From positions 1,488,001-1,552,000 of the forward strand of contig JADJEE010000001.1 of assembly GCA_016709225.1 (NCBI GenBank): a DNA stretch of 64,000 nucleotides, given 5' to 3'. Numbering within the stretch: position 1 is the first letter of the stretch; each line of letters opens with the position of its first letter. The translations under genes were made by a program, and so were the position numbers. The notes under the pieces were generated by a model, which ran no database searches, was not told where the DNA came from, and saw only the letters and a program-made list of their open reading frames with translations. This stretch comes from Deltaproteobacteria bacterium (GTDB taxonomy: Bacteria > Myxococcota_A > Polyangia > Nannocystales > Nannocystaceae). Below are positions 31,617 through 43,757 of this stretch, piece after piece.

Positions 31617-32677
31617 TGGGACCCCGCGCTGATCCAGCCGCCGCCGACCACCGCGTCGTCGTCGTAGAACACCGCGGCCTGCCCGGGGGCCACGCCCGGC
31701 TGCGCCGCGTCGAACTCGACGCGGGCCTGCGCGCCTTCGACCCATACCCGCGCGGGGGTGGCCTGGCCGCGGTGCCGCACCTGCACCAACAACCGATGCT
31801 CGCCGTCGACGAGCGCGAAGCGTTGCAGCTCACCGACCTGCAGCCGCGTCAGCGCGGCGTCGTTCGCCTCACCGACCACCACCGTGCGCGACTCGGGCAC
31901 GACGCGCAGCACGTAGCGACGCTCGGTGCCAGGCACATGCAGGCCGCGGCGCTGCCCGACCGTCACGCGGTGGATGCCGTCGTGGCGCCCGAGCACGCGG
32001 CCGTCGACGTCGACCACCGGTCCCGGCGCGAGCATGTCGGTCGCGAGCCCGCGCGCCGCCAGCCGCGACTGCACCACCGCGCCGTGATCGCCATCGGGCA
32101 CGAAGCACAGCTCCTGGCTGTCGGGCGCGTCCGCGTTGGGCAGCCCCAGCGCGGTGGCCTTGGCCCGGACCTCGTCCTTGGTCCACGTGCCCAGCGGGAA
32201 CAGTGTCTGCGCGAGCGCGTCGGCGCCCATCGCGAACAGGAAGTAGCTCTGGTCCTTGCTGGCGTCGCGGGCCCGCAGCAGCCGTCCGTGCTCGTGGCGG
32301 GCGTAGTGCCCGGTCGCGAGGCGCTCGGCGCCCAGCGCCCGCGCGCGCGTCAGCAGCGGGGCGAACTTCACCGACTGGTTGCAGCGGGTGCACGGGTTGG
32401 GCGTGCGGCCGGCAGCGTAGTCGTCGGCGAAGGGCTCGATCACCGCGGCCGCGAAACGCTCGCGCTCGTCGACCACCCAGTGCCCGATGCCGAGCTGCGC
32501 GCAGACCTCGCGGGCCTGATCGATCTCGGCCGGCGAGCAGCAGCTGCCGGCGCGGCCGCGCGCGCTGGCGTCGTACAGCCGCATGGTCATGCCGAGCACC
32601 TCGTGGCCGGCCTCGACCAGCAACGCTGCGGCGATCGAGGAGTCGACGCCACCGGACATCGCGCAGACGATCTTCAT
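31610..32677 (-). CDS. mnmA: tRNA-specific 2-thiouridylase MnmA
   Basis: 355 residues from ATG at 32677, overlapping the upstream desulfurase stop as ATGA. The PP-loop SGGVDSS is near the N-terminus. The two catalytic cysteines are in NPCTRCN and SQELCFV. The GHYAR and KDQSYFL motifs are present. It thiolates U34 of tRNA-Lys, -Glu and -Gln, using sulfur passed from a cysteine desulfurase. The coupled upstream gene encodes exactly such an enzyme. Confidence 0.96.
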   Translation of the reverse strand: MKIVCAMSGGVDSSIAAALLVEAGHEVLGMTMRLYDASARGRAGSCCSPAEIDQAREVCAQLGIGHWVVDERERFAAAVIEPFADDYAAGRTPNPCTRCNQSVKFAPLLTRARALGAERLATGHYARHEHGRLLRARDASKDQSYFLFAMGADALAQTLFPLGTWTKDEVRAKATALGLPNADAPDSQELCFVPDGDHGAVVQSRLAARGLATDMLAPGPVVDVDGRVLGRHDGIHRVTVGQRRGLHVPGTERRYVLRVVPESRTVVVGEANDAALTRLQVGELQRFALVDGEHRLLVQVRHRGQATPARVWVEGAQARVEFDAAQPGVAPGQAAVFYDDDAVVGGGWISAGSQR

Positions 32678-33852
32678 GGGGTTCCTCGTGGCGCCGGGTG
32701 CACGGCGGCGCGCACCCGCGACAGGCACTCGGGCAGCACCGCGGCCAGCTGCGCCAGCTCCGCGTCGCCGTGCTCGGGGGCCAGCGAGAAGCGCAGCGCG
32801 CCGCGAGCCGCCGCGGCATCGAAGCCGAGCGCACGCAGCACCGGCGAGGGCTCCACCGTGCCCGAGCTACACGCGGCGCCGGTCGAGCACACGATGCCCG
32901 CGAGATCGAGCGCGATCATCAGCGTGTGCGCGTCGCAGTCGTCGAAGCGCACCAGCGCGGTGTTGCCGACGTGATGCTCGCGATCGCCGAGCAGCTCGCC
33001 GCCAGCGCTCTGCACGATCGCCCGCAGCCGCTCCAGCAACCCGCGGACGCGCAGCTGATCGTGCTCGCGGGTCGCCAGCGCTGCGGTCGCGGCCGCCGCG
33101 AAGCCGACCGCGAGCGCGACCGACTCGGTGCCACCGCGGCGCCCGTGCTGCTGCGCGCCGCCGATCACCAACGGCGCCAGCGGTGCCTCGCGGGCGACCA
33201 CCAACGCACCGATGCCGACCGGACCACCGAGCTTGTGCGCCGAGACCGACAGCGCGTCCGCCCCCAGCGCCGCGCGCGACAGTGGCAGCCGGCCGTAAGC
33301 CTGCACCGCGTCGACGTGCAGCAACAGCTCGGGCCGACGCGCGCGCACGGCCGCCGCGATCGCGGCCAGCGGCGGCACGTTGCCGAGCTCGTGGTGCGCG
33401 GCGGTGATCGACAGCACGCCGATCTCGGGCTGTGCGGCGAGGGTCTCGGCGACCGCGTCGGGCACGAGCCGGCCCTGGGCGTCGACCGCCAGGGTGTGCA
33501 CCGCGACGCCATCGTCGGCGAGCCGGCGCGTCGCAGCCGTGACCGCGGGGTGTTCGATGGCCGTGCACGCCACGCCGCAGGGCCGACCGAGCGCACGCAG
33601 CCCGCGCGAGAGCCCGAGGATCGCGAGCGCATCGGCCTCGGTCCCGCCCGAGGTGAACACCACCTCCGCCGGCGTCGCGCCCAACGTGGCGGCGATGGTT
33701 CGCCGCGCCCGCTCGAGCAGGGCCCGCGCGCGCTGTCCGGGCCGGTGGACACTGGAGGGGTTCCCCAGCGTCCGATCGGCCCACACCGCCTGCATGGCCG
33801 CGAGGGCCTCGGCCCGCAGGGGCGCGCCGGCGTTGCGATCCAGGTCGATCAC
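32674..33852 (-). CDS. Cysteine desulfurase, IscS/NifS type
   Basis: 392 residues. PLP-enzyme landmarks are NPSSVH, FTSGGTEADALAI, the PLP lysine in SVSAHKLGGP, and the sulfur-carrying cysteine in GAACSSGT. It converts cysteine to alanine and enzyme-bound persulfide. The 4-bp coupling to mnmA suggests that its main customer is tRNA 2-thiolation; supply to iron-sulfur assembly or to the ThiS/MoaD-like carrier at 57816 is possible. It is divergent from the MshEN-domain gene. Confidence 0.94.
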   Translation of the reverse strand: MIDLDRNAGAPLRAEALAAMQAVWADRTLGNPSSVHRPGQRARALLERARRTIAATLGATPAEVVFTSGGTEADALAILGLSRGLRALGRPCGVACTAIEHPAVTAATRRLADDGVAVHTLAVDAQGRLVPDAVAETLAAQPEIGVLSITAAHHELGNVPPLAAIAAAVRARRPELLLHVDAVQAYGRLPLSRAALGADALSVSAHKLGGPVGIGALVVAREAPLAPLVIGGAQQHGRRGGTESVALAVGFAAAATAALATREHDQLRVRGLLERLRAIVQSAGGELLGDREHHVGNTALVRFDDCDAHTLMIALDLAGIVCSTGAACSSGTVEPSPVLRALGFDAAAARGALRFSLAPEHGDAELAQLAAVLPECLSRVRAAVHPAPRGTP

Positions 33853-33938
33853 CTGTCGCTTCCCATAGCACTTCGCGGCGCGCGCTGGTGGTCCGATCCG
33901 TTGACGGGCGACCGAGGCGACCGCGATGATGTCGCCAC

Positions 33939-34952
33939 TTGAGCACGCTCTTGCTCACGCTGCAGCGCGCGGGACTGCTGACCGCGGACGCCATCGCGAA
34001 CGCGACCCGCCACGCCGGTGAGCAGCGGGTCTCGCCGGCCGAGGCGGTCGTGCGGCTGGGCCTGCTCGACGAGCCACGGCTCGCGGGCTTCCTGCACTCG
34101 CAGCTGATGATCCCGTGGGTCGACGCCGAGCTGCTCGCGCGGCTCGACGGCGACACCGTCGCGCAGCTGCCCGCCGAGCTGGCGTGGGAGCACACGATGC
34201 TGCCGATCTCGCTCGACGACGCCAACAACCTCACGGTCGCGCTCGCCGACCCCACCGATCTCCGCGCGGTGCAGGCCGCCGCCGCGCACAGCGGCGCGTA
34301 CCTCATCCGCGCGGTCGCACCGCTGTCGGCCCTGCGCGAGGCCATCTACCGCTATCACGGCCCGCGGCCCGCGGCCCGCACCGCCCCCAGCACGCCGCGC
34401 GAGCTGCCGCGCACCGAGGGCACGCCCGCGGGCGGCATGGTGCTGGCGCTGTCGAGCCTGGCCTACCAGCAGCTGCTCACGCGCCTGCACACCGCCGGCG
34501 ATCGCGACGCGATCCTCGACCAGCTGGTCGAGTTCCTCGCGGCCGGCTTCCGTCACGTGATCGTGTTCGTGCACCTGCAGCACCAGCTGCGTGGCCGTGA
34601 CGCGCGCGGCCCCGAGCTGCTGCGCGAGGCCGTGACGCAGGTGCGGATCCCGACCCAACCCGCCTCCGTCTTCGCCGACGCGATTCGCTCGGGTGTGCCC
34701 TACTACGGCCCGTGGCCGTGCGAGCGCGCGATCGATCGCGCCTTCGCAGACGCGATGGGCGGCATCGAAGGCAACGCGCTGGTGCTGCCGATCCGGCTGC
34801 GCGACAAGGTCCCGGTGGTGTTGCTCGCGATCGATCCCGCGGTCGACGTCGAGATCGATCGCATCACCCGTGCCTCCGAGGGCGCCAGCGGTGCGCTCGA
34901 GCGCCTGATCTACCGCCGCAAGTCCCGCGAGACGCCGTCACCGGGCGAGTGA
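33939..34952 (+). CDS. Stand-alone MshEN/GspE N-terminal-domain protein
   Basis: 337 residues from TTG at 33939. The first ~145 residues match the N-terminal domain of type II secretion/type IV pilus ATPases (LQRAGLLTADAIANATRHAGEQRVSPAEAVVRLGLLDEPRLAGFLHSQ...LPAELAWEHTMLPI). No ATPase follows. The C-terminal ~150 residues look GAF-like (LDQLVEFLAAGFRHVIVFVHLQ...GNALVLPIRLRDKVPVVLLAI). MshEN domains can bind cyclic di-GMP, so a regulatory protein is plausible (inference). TTGACG (33901-33906) with GATGAT 18 bp on could be its promoter. Confidence 0.75.
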   Translation: MSTLLLTLQRAGLLTADAIANATRHAGEQRVSPAEAVVRLGLLDEPRLAGFLHSQLMIPWVDAELLARLDGDTVAQLPAELAWEHTMLPISLDDANNLTVALADPTDLRAVQAAAAHSGAYLIRAVAPLSALREAIYRYHGPRPAARTAPSTPRELPRTEGTPAGGMVLALSSLAYQQLLTRLHTAGDRDAILDQLVEFLAAGFRHVIVFVHLQHQLRGRDARGPELLREAVTQVRIPTQPASVFADAIRSGVPYYGPWPCERAIDRAFADAMGGIEGNALVLPIRLRDKVPVVLLAIDPAVDVEIDRITRASEGASGALERLIYRRKSRETPSPGE

Positions 34953-34957
34953 CGCCG

Positions 34958-35932
<975 letters not shown>

Positions 35933-35967
35933 GCGTGCGAGTCCGGGGACTTGGGCGGTGCCGGGGG

Positions 35968-36660
35968 CTAGGCGGTGCCGGGGGGCTTGCCGGTGCCGGG
36001 CCGCGGTGGCCGCGGCATCGTGAAGGCGCCGTGGGTGTCAGTGTACGCGATCCCGCCGAGGCGACCGACCGAGTCGAGCCGCGCCGTGTCGATCGCCTGC
36101 GGGCGTCCCTGTGCATCGGCCGTGCGCAGCCCCGCCTGCAGCCAGAACCACACCACCTCGCCGATCACGAGCGTGGTCGAGGGGCGGCCGTGCACGCCGT
36201 GCCCGAGCGGCAGCGCGTGCACGAGTCGGCACTCGAGCGCGGCCTTGGCCTCGGCCACCCGCGGCGGCGCGACCGCGTGGCTCGGCGCCGGCGTCAGCGG
36301 CCCGAGCCCGGCCGCATCGACCATCGCCCACTCGTCGACGCCCGCTTCGAAGTCGCCCGCGGTGTGGTTCATCGCGCCGGCCAACGGCCGGTCGACATGG
36401 TTGACCACGAACGAGCCGGTCGCGAGGATGTTGCGAAGGGTGTCCTTGGGCCGACCGTCGCCGTGCCACGACGACGAGAACAGCACCATCGGCGGCGCCG
36501 AGCAGACCGCCTGGTAGAACGAGAACGGCGCGAGGTTGCGGTGGCCGTGCTCGTCCTGCGTCGAGACCCACGCGATCGGTCGCGGCGCGACGAGGTCGGT
36601 CAGCAGCTGGTACGCGTCGCGGGCCGACAGGCTCGCGGCATCGATGGCGTCATGCAGCAC
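35968..36660 (-). CDS. Flavin reductase-like (DIM6/NTAB-type) protein
   Basis: About 230 residues if GTG at 36660 is used. No good Shine-Dalgarno is visible, so the start is uncertain. The fold signature is SARDAYQLLTDLVAPRPIAWVSTQDEHGHRNLAPFSFYQAVCSAPPMVLFSSS, followed by KDTLRNILATGSFVVNHVD: a split-barrel FMN-binding flavin reductase/flavoprotein. The specific substrate is unknown. The C-terminal tail is Pro/Gly-rich (RPPRPGTGKPPGTA) and is encoded by a small GGTGCCGG repeat that runs into the intergenic DNA. Confidence 0.82.
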   Translation of the reverse strand: MLHDAIDAASLSARDAYQLLTDLVAPRPIAWVSTQDEHGHRNLAPFSFYQAVCSAPPMVLFSSSWHGDGRPKDTLRNILATGSFVVNHVDRPLAGAMNHTAGDFEAGVDEWAMVDAAGLGPLTPAPSHAVAPPRVAEAKAALECRLVHALPLGHGVHGRPSTTLVIGEVVWFWLQAGLRTADAQGRPQAIDTARLDSVGRLGGIAYTDTHGAFTMPRPPRPGTGKPPGTA

Positions 36661-36816
36661 CTTGGGATCCGCGGCAAAGGTAGCGGACTTTCGCCCGCGC
36701 ACGCGCGCGCGCCGAACTCGCGCGGCCCCACCCACTTTGCTAGGATCGTCGGTGGCGGCCGATCGCGCGGTCGGCCGCGCGTGGCCGCCATCGCTTCGTT
36801 CGTCGCCGAGATCCCC

Positions 36817-38136
36817 ATGCGCTGCGCACCCGCGAGCTGGCCCGCACTGCTGCTGCTGACGGCGTGCGCCCGCGCACCCGAGAGCTCGGCGCGGGCCGAC
36901 GAGGATCCCGTACCGACCCCCGCGGCCGCAGCTGCCGCGCCGCCGGCGAGCCCTGCGGTGGCCCCTGCCCCGCCGGCGACGCCCGAGCCCGTCGCGCCCG
37001 CGTTCGTGCCCGACCCCGCGCGCTTCCCTGCGCGCTACCTCGCGTTCGACGGCGCCTGCGAGCGCGGCGAGGTCGTCACGATCGCCGCGATCGGCGACGT
37101 GCTGATGCACCACGAGCTGCAGAAGCAGGCTTACGCCGCCAAGGACCACTTCGGCGTGCTGTGGTCCGGCGTCGCCGATCTCATCGCGCGCGCCGACGTC
37201 AGCTACGCGAACCTCGAGGTCCCGATCGCGGCCGGCCTCACGAAGGACGGCGCCGCCGACGACCCCGGGATGACGTTCGACAACGCGGTCTACACCGGCT
37301 ACCCGTTCTTCAACGCCAACCCGATCCTCGCCAAGGACCTGGTCGACACCGGCATCGACATCGTCTCGACCGCCAACAACCACGCGCTCGATCGCGGCAG
37401 CGACGGCCTGGTGCGCACGCTCGACGCCCTCGACGCGGTCGGCCTCGCCCACGCCGGCAGTCGCCGCAGCGCCAAGGAGCCGTGGCACGCGATCACCACC
37501 GCCAAGGGCCTGCGCATCGCGTGGGTCGCGTGCACGCTCCACACGAACTTCGGCAAGGACGACAAGGGCCAGGTGCTGCACTGCTTCACGCAGACCAAGC
37601 AGCTGCTGGCGCAGGTCGAGCAGCTCGCGAAGTCCGACGACGTCGACGCCGTCATCGTCACGCCGCATTGGGGCAAGGAGTACGATCCGCAGCCCGCCGA
37701 CAAGCAGCGCGTGCTCGCGCAGCAGCTGGTCGACGCCGGCGCCACCGCGGTGCTCGGCGCCCACCCCCATGTGCTGCAGCCGTGGGAGCAGCTCGTCGCC
37801 CCCGATGGTCGCCAGGCGCTGGTGCTCTACTCGCTCGGCAACTTCGCCCACCACCAGCGCTCGCTGCCGCGGCGCAGCTCGATCATCGCCTACCTCGGCC
37901 TGCGCCGCGGCGCCGACGGCAACGCGACCGTCGTCGGCGCGCGCTACCTGCCGATCCACGTGCGCATGGAGGGCGACAAGCAGGCCTTCTTCGTCGAGTC
38001 GATCGACCGCGTCGGCGGCCCCGACGACGCGCGAGCGCTGGTGGTCGACATGTACGGGCCCGCGAACCTGATCGGGCCCGACGATGCGCTGGTGATGGCG
38101 CCGCAGTGCGATCGCAGCTGGCCGAAGGCGGATTGA
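36817..38136 (+). CDS. CapA-family lipoprotein (poly-gamma-glutamate synthesis-type metallophosphatase fold)
   Basis: 439 residues from ATG at 36817. Lipoprotein signal MRCAPASWPALLLLTAC, then an Ala/Pro-rich linker of about 50 residues, then the CapA fold: IAAIGDVLMHHELQ, SYANLEVPIA, STANNHALDRGSDGLVRTLDAL, VIVTPHWGKEY and GAHPHVLQPWE, with SLGNF near the end. These His/Asp/Asn motifs bind metal in the family. In Bacillus, CapA is tied to poly-gamma-glutamate export, but here only an outer-membrane or periplasmic metallophosphoesterase-like role can be claimed. TAGGAT at about 36743 may be its -10. Confidence 0.88.
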   Translation: MRCAPASWPALLLLTACARAPESSARADEDPVPTPAAAAAAPPASPAVAPAPPATPEPVAPAFVPDPARFPARYLAFDGACERGEVVTIAAIGDVLMHHELQKQAYAAKDHFGVLWSGVADLIARADVSYANLEVPIAAGLTKDGAADDPGMTFDNAVYTGYPFFNANPILAKDLVDTGIDIVSTANNHALDRGSDGLVRTLDALDAVGLAHAGSRRSAKEPWHAITTAKGLRIAWVACTLHTNFGKDDKGQVLHCFTQTKQLLAQVEQLAKSDDVDAVIVTPHWGKEYDPQPADKQRVLAQQLVDAGATAVLGAHPHVLQPWEQLVAPDGRQALVLYSLGNFAHHQRSLPRRSSIIAYLGLRRGADGNATVVGARYLPIHVRMEGDKQAFFVESIDRVGGPDDARALVVDMYGPANLIGPDDALVMAPQCDRSWPKAD

Positions 38137-38158
38137 CGACGCCCGGCGCCGCCCGCCG

Positions 38159-41053
<2,895 letters not shown>

Positions 41054-41187
41054 CGCGGTGCTTGGGGCGGCGGCCGATCCCCAGGGCGAGCAGCCGCGCG
41101 GGCGAATGCTTAGCACGGCCCCGCGCTCTCTGCACGCATGTTCAGCACCGGCAGACGCCGCCCGTTCGGTCCCGTATCCTCCCGTCG

Positions 41188-41880
41188 ATGCGAGACAGAC
41201 ACGTGCTGTGCACCGGCGGTGCGGGTGGCCTGGGCAACAAGGTGACGGCGGCGCTCATCCGTCGCGGCGCGCGCGTGACGGTGCCGGTGCACGCACGCAG
41301 CGAGGGCGACAGGCTGCAGGCCGAGCTCGGCCCGCTGTCGAGCCACGTGCGCCTGGTCGAGGCCGACCTGCGCGACGAGGCCCAGGTCGCGGCGATCGCC
41401 GCCGAGATGCCGAGACTCGATGCGCTGGTGCACCTCGTCGGCGGGTTCGCGATGGGCCCGACCACCAGCTTCACGCTGACCGCCTACCACGAGCAGATCG
41501 AGCTCAACCTGACCACCACCTTCCTCGCGGTGAAGCACGCGCTCGCGCGCATGCAGACCGTCGGCAGCGGTCGCATCGTCACGGTCGCCTCGCGGGCGGC
41601 GCTCGAGCCCAGCGGCGCCACCTCGGTGTACTCGGCGTGCAAGGCCGCCGTGCTCGCGTTCACCCGTGCGGTCGCCGACGAGACCCGCGGCACCGGCATC
41701 ACCGCCAACTGCGTGCTACCCAGCATCATCGACACCCCGGCCAACCGCGCCGCGATGGGCGACGCCGACGCGGCCAAGTGGGTGAAGCCCGAGCGACTCG
41801 CCGAGACCATCGGCTTCCTCGCCTCGGAGGAGGCCGGCGACCTGCGAGGCAGCGCGATCCAGGTCTACGGCAGCGCATGA
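41188..41880 (+). CDS. Short-chain dehydrogenase/reductase
   Basis: 230 residues. Rossmann motif TGGAGGLG at residues ~9-16, and catalytic Ser...YSACK (SRAALEPSGATSVYSACKAAV). The usual NNAG is replaced by HLVGG. The C-terminus (GFLASEEAGDLRGSAIQVYGSA) matches classical SDRs. The substrate cannot be told. TATCCT 9 bp before the ATG may be the -10, which would give a very short leader. The tRNA gene follows 40 bp downstream. Confidence 0.88.
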   Translation: MRDRHVLCTGGAGGLGNKVTAALIRRGARVTVPVHARSEGDRLQAELGPLSSHVRLVEADLRDEAQVAAIAAEMPRLDALVHLVGGFAMGPTTSFTLTAYHEQIELNLTTTFLAVKHALARMQTVGSGRIVTVASRAALEPSGATSVYSACKAAVLAFTRAVADETRGTGITANCVLPSIIDTPANRAAMGDADAAKWVKPERLAETIGFLASEEAGDLRGSAIQVYGSA

Positions 41881-41920
41881 CCGACGCGCGCGCGGCGTGA
41901 CGCGACGCCGCACGCCCCTC

Positions 41921-41999
41921 GCCCGGGTGGTGGAACGGTAGACACGGGGGACTTAAAATCCCCTTCGAAAGAGTGCGGGTTCGAGTCCCGCCCCGGGCA
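41921..41999 (+). tRNA. tRNA-Leu (UAA)
   Basis: Acceptor stem GCCCGGG (41921-41927) pairs with CCCGGGC (41992-41998), then discriminator A; CCA is not encoded. Anticodon stem GGGGA/TCCCC (41947-41951, 41959-41963) with loop CTTAAAA gives anticodon TAA. T arm GCGGG-TTCGAGT-CCCGC (41975-41991). An 11-nt variable region (41964-41974) can form a 3-bp stem on a GAAA loop, as expected for a class II tRNA. It reads UUA, a codon that should be rare in this GC-rich genome. Confidence 0.95.
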
Positions 42000-42012
42000 C
42001 TGGCACATGCGG

Positions 42013-42042
42013 TTGCGTGGATCGATCCCACCCACGTAGCAT
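42013..42042 (+). promoter_or_regulatory. Candidate sigma-70-type promoter for the IgGFc-binding-like gene
   Basis: TTGCGT (42013-42018), an 18-bp spacer and TAGCAT (42037-42042). Transcription would begin near 42049, which favours a start codon downstream of the first ATG. It is the same architecture as at 31099-31128. Confidence 0.4.
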
Positions 42043-42084
42043 CGGACGATGCGGCCACGGTGGACGATGGAGATGGAATGCACG

Positions 42085-43707
42085 ATGGCGTGTCGTGCCG
42101 GCGGCGCGGCGCTGCTGCTGGCGCTCGCGGCCTGCAGTGACGACGGCACCGCCGCGAGCGGCACGCAGGGCAGCTCGGACGCGGGCGTGATGACCAGCGG
42201 CAGTGGCTCGCAGACCGACGGCACCACTGCGACCACGACCGCCGGCACCACCACCTCCACCACGCAGGCCGACTCGTCCTCGGACGGCGGCACGCTCAAG
42301 CTCGATCTCGGGCCGCTGCCCGACGTCGGCGAGATGCCGGTCGAGCCGATCCCCACCACCTGCGCGGCAGCGGCCAGCGGCGCGACCTCGGTGGGCTGCG
42401 AGTTCTTCGCGGTCGACCTCGATCAGCTCGACGGCTTCGATGATCTACAGTTCGCGATCGCGGTCTCCAACGTGCAGACCGACGTGGTCGCCAACGTCAC
42501 GATCGAGCAACGCGTCGGCGGGGCCTGGACCACGGTCGCGGGCCCGATGGCGATCGCGTCGCTCGACGAGTCGACGTTCCTGCTGCCCGATCTCCACCAG
42601 GAGGGCAGCGGCGTGCTCGTCGGTGGTTCGTACCGCATCCGCGCCGACGTGCCGGTGGTGGCCTACCAGTTCAATCCGCTCAACATCGAGCCCGACTCGG
42701 CGTCGTCCGACGCATCGCTGCTGCTGCCGGTGTCGAGCTGGGACTACATCAATCATGTGGTCGGCTGGGAGCCGCTGGCGCAGAACGGCCATGGTGCGTA
42801 CTTGACGGTGGTCGCGGCGGTCGACGGCACCGTCGTCGACATCACGCCGACGATCGCGACGCAGGCCGGCGCGATGGTGCCGGCCGGGATCCCCGGCGTC
42901 GCCATGCAGGTGTCGCTCGACGCCGGCGACGTCGTCGAGCTCAACGTCGCCACCGGCATGCAGACGCTGTCGGGCACGCGGGTGGAGTCGGACGCCGAGC
43001 ACCCCGTTGCAGTGTTCTCGGGCGCCGAGTGCACCTTCGTGCTGGCGTACTCCTGCGATCACATCGAGGAGCAGCTCACCGGCGTGCGCCAGTGGGGCCT
43101 CGACTTCGTGGCCGCCCGCGTGCCGCCGCGGGTCGCCGCCGCGCCGGAGACCTCGGTGTGGCAGATCTACGCCAGCGAGGACGGCACCACCGTCGACTTC
43201 GAGGGCTCGGCGGCGACGACGGGCCTGCCCGCGGCCCCGGTGTCGCTCGACGCCGGCGAACTCGTCACGCTGGAGGTCGGCGGCGACGCGAGCGAGCCCG
43301 GCGATTTCGCCGTGCACGCCGACAAGCCCATCGCGGTGGTGAACTACATGACCGGCAGCTCGCTGGCGGGCAGCCAAGGCGACCCGGTGATGGTGCAGCT
43401 GCCCCCGGTCGAGCAGTACCTGCCGCGATACGTGGTGCTGGTGCCGACCTCGTGGACCACCGACGTCATCACGCTCATGCGCGAGCCCGGTGCACCGGTG
43501 TTGCTCGACGGCGTGGCCGTGCCCGGCGCCGCCTTCGTGACCGTCGGCGCGCACGAGGTCGCGCGGGTACCTGCGGCCGACGGCGTGCACGTGCTCGAGG
43601 GCGACGCCGCCTTCGGGGTGCTGGTGGCGGGCTACACCACCGTCGACAGCTACGCGTACCCGGGTGGTCTGGGCACCGGCGTCATCAACCCCACGCCCGA
43701 GGGCTGA
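42085..43707 (+). CDS. IgGFc-binding-protein-like lipoprotein
   Basis: 540 residues from ATG at 42085. In-frame ATGs at 42049, 42067 and 42073 exist, but 42085 leaves a leader with GGAA upstream and gives the clean lipoprotein signal MACRAGGAALLLALAAC. A ~60-residue Ser/Thr/Gly/Asp-rich linker follows. The main domain (QFAIAVSNVQTDVVANVTIEQ, RIRADVPVVAYQFNPL, DASLLLPVSSWDY, SVF-like AVFSGAECTFV, DHIEEQLTGVRQWGLDFVA) matches the IgGFc_binding domain widespread in myxobacterial surface lipoproteins. The name comes from a mammalian protein; the bacterial function is unknown, probably surface adhesion or matrix. Confidence 0.85.
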   Translation: MACRAGGAALLLALAACSDDGTAASGTQGSSDAGVMTSGSGSQTDGTTATTTAGTTTSTTQADSSSDGGTLKLDLGPLPDVGEMPVEPIPTTCAAAASGATSVGCEFFAVDLDQLDGFDDLQFAIAVSNVQTDVVANVTIEQRVGGAWTTVAGPMAIASLDESTFLLPDLHQEGSGVLVGGSYRIRADVPVVAYQFNPLNIEPDSASSDASLLLPVSSWDYINHVVGWEPLAQNGHGAYLTVVAAVDGTVVDITPTIATQAGAMVPAGIPGVAMQVSLDAGDVVELNVATGMQTLSGTRVESDAEHPVAVFSGAECTFVLAYSCDHIEEQLTGVRQWGLDFVAARVPPRVAAAPETSVWQIYASEDGTTVDFEGSAATTGLPAAPVSLDAGELVTLEVGGDASEPGDFAVHADKPIAVVNYMTGSSLAGSQGDPVMVQLPPVEQYLPRYVVLVPTSWTTDVITLMREPGAPVLLDGVAVPGAAFVTVGAHEVARVPAADGVHVLEGDAAFGVLVAGYTTVDSYAYPGGLGTGVINPTPEG

Positions 43708-43757
43708 CCCGATGCCTCGCGAGCGTGCCGCGGCGAGCTCCGCTATGCTCGTCCCAC

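Noticed and set aside
35940..36000. Short GGTGCCGG repeats as a CRISPR-like or mobile element
   Set aside because: Only three imperfect short copies without spacers; they encode the Pro/Gly-rich tail of the flavin-reductase-like protein.
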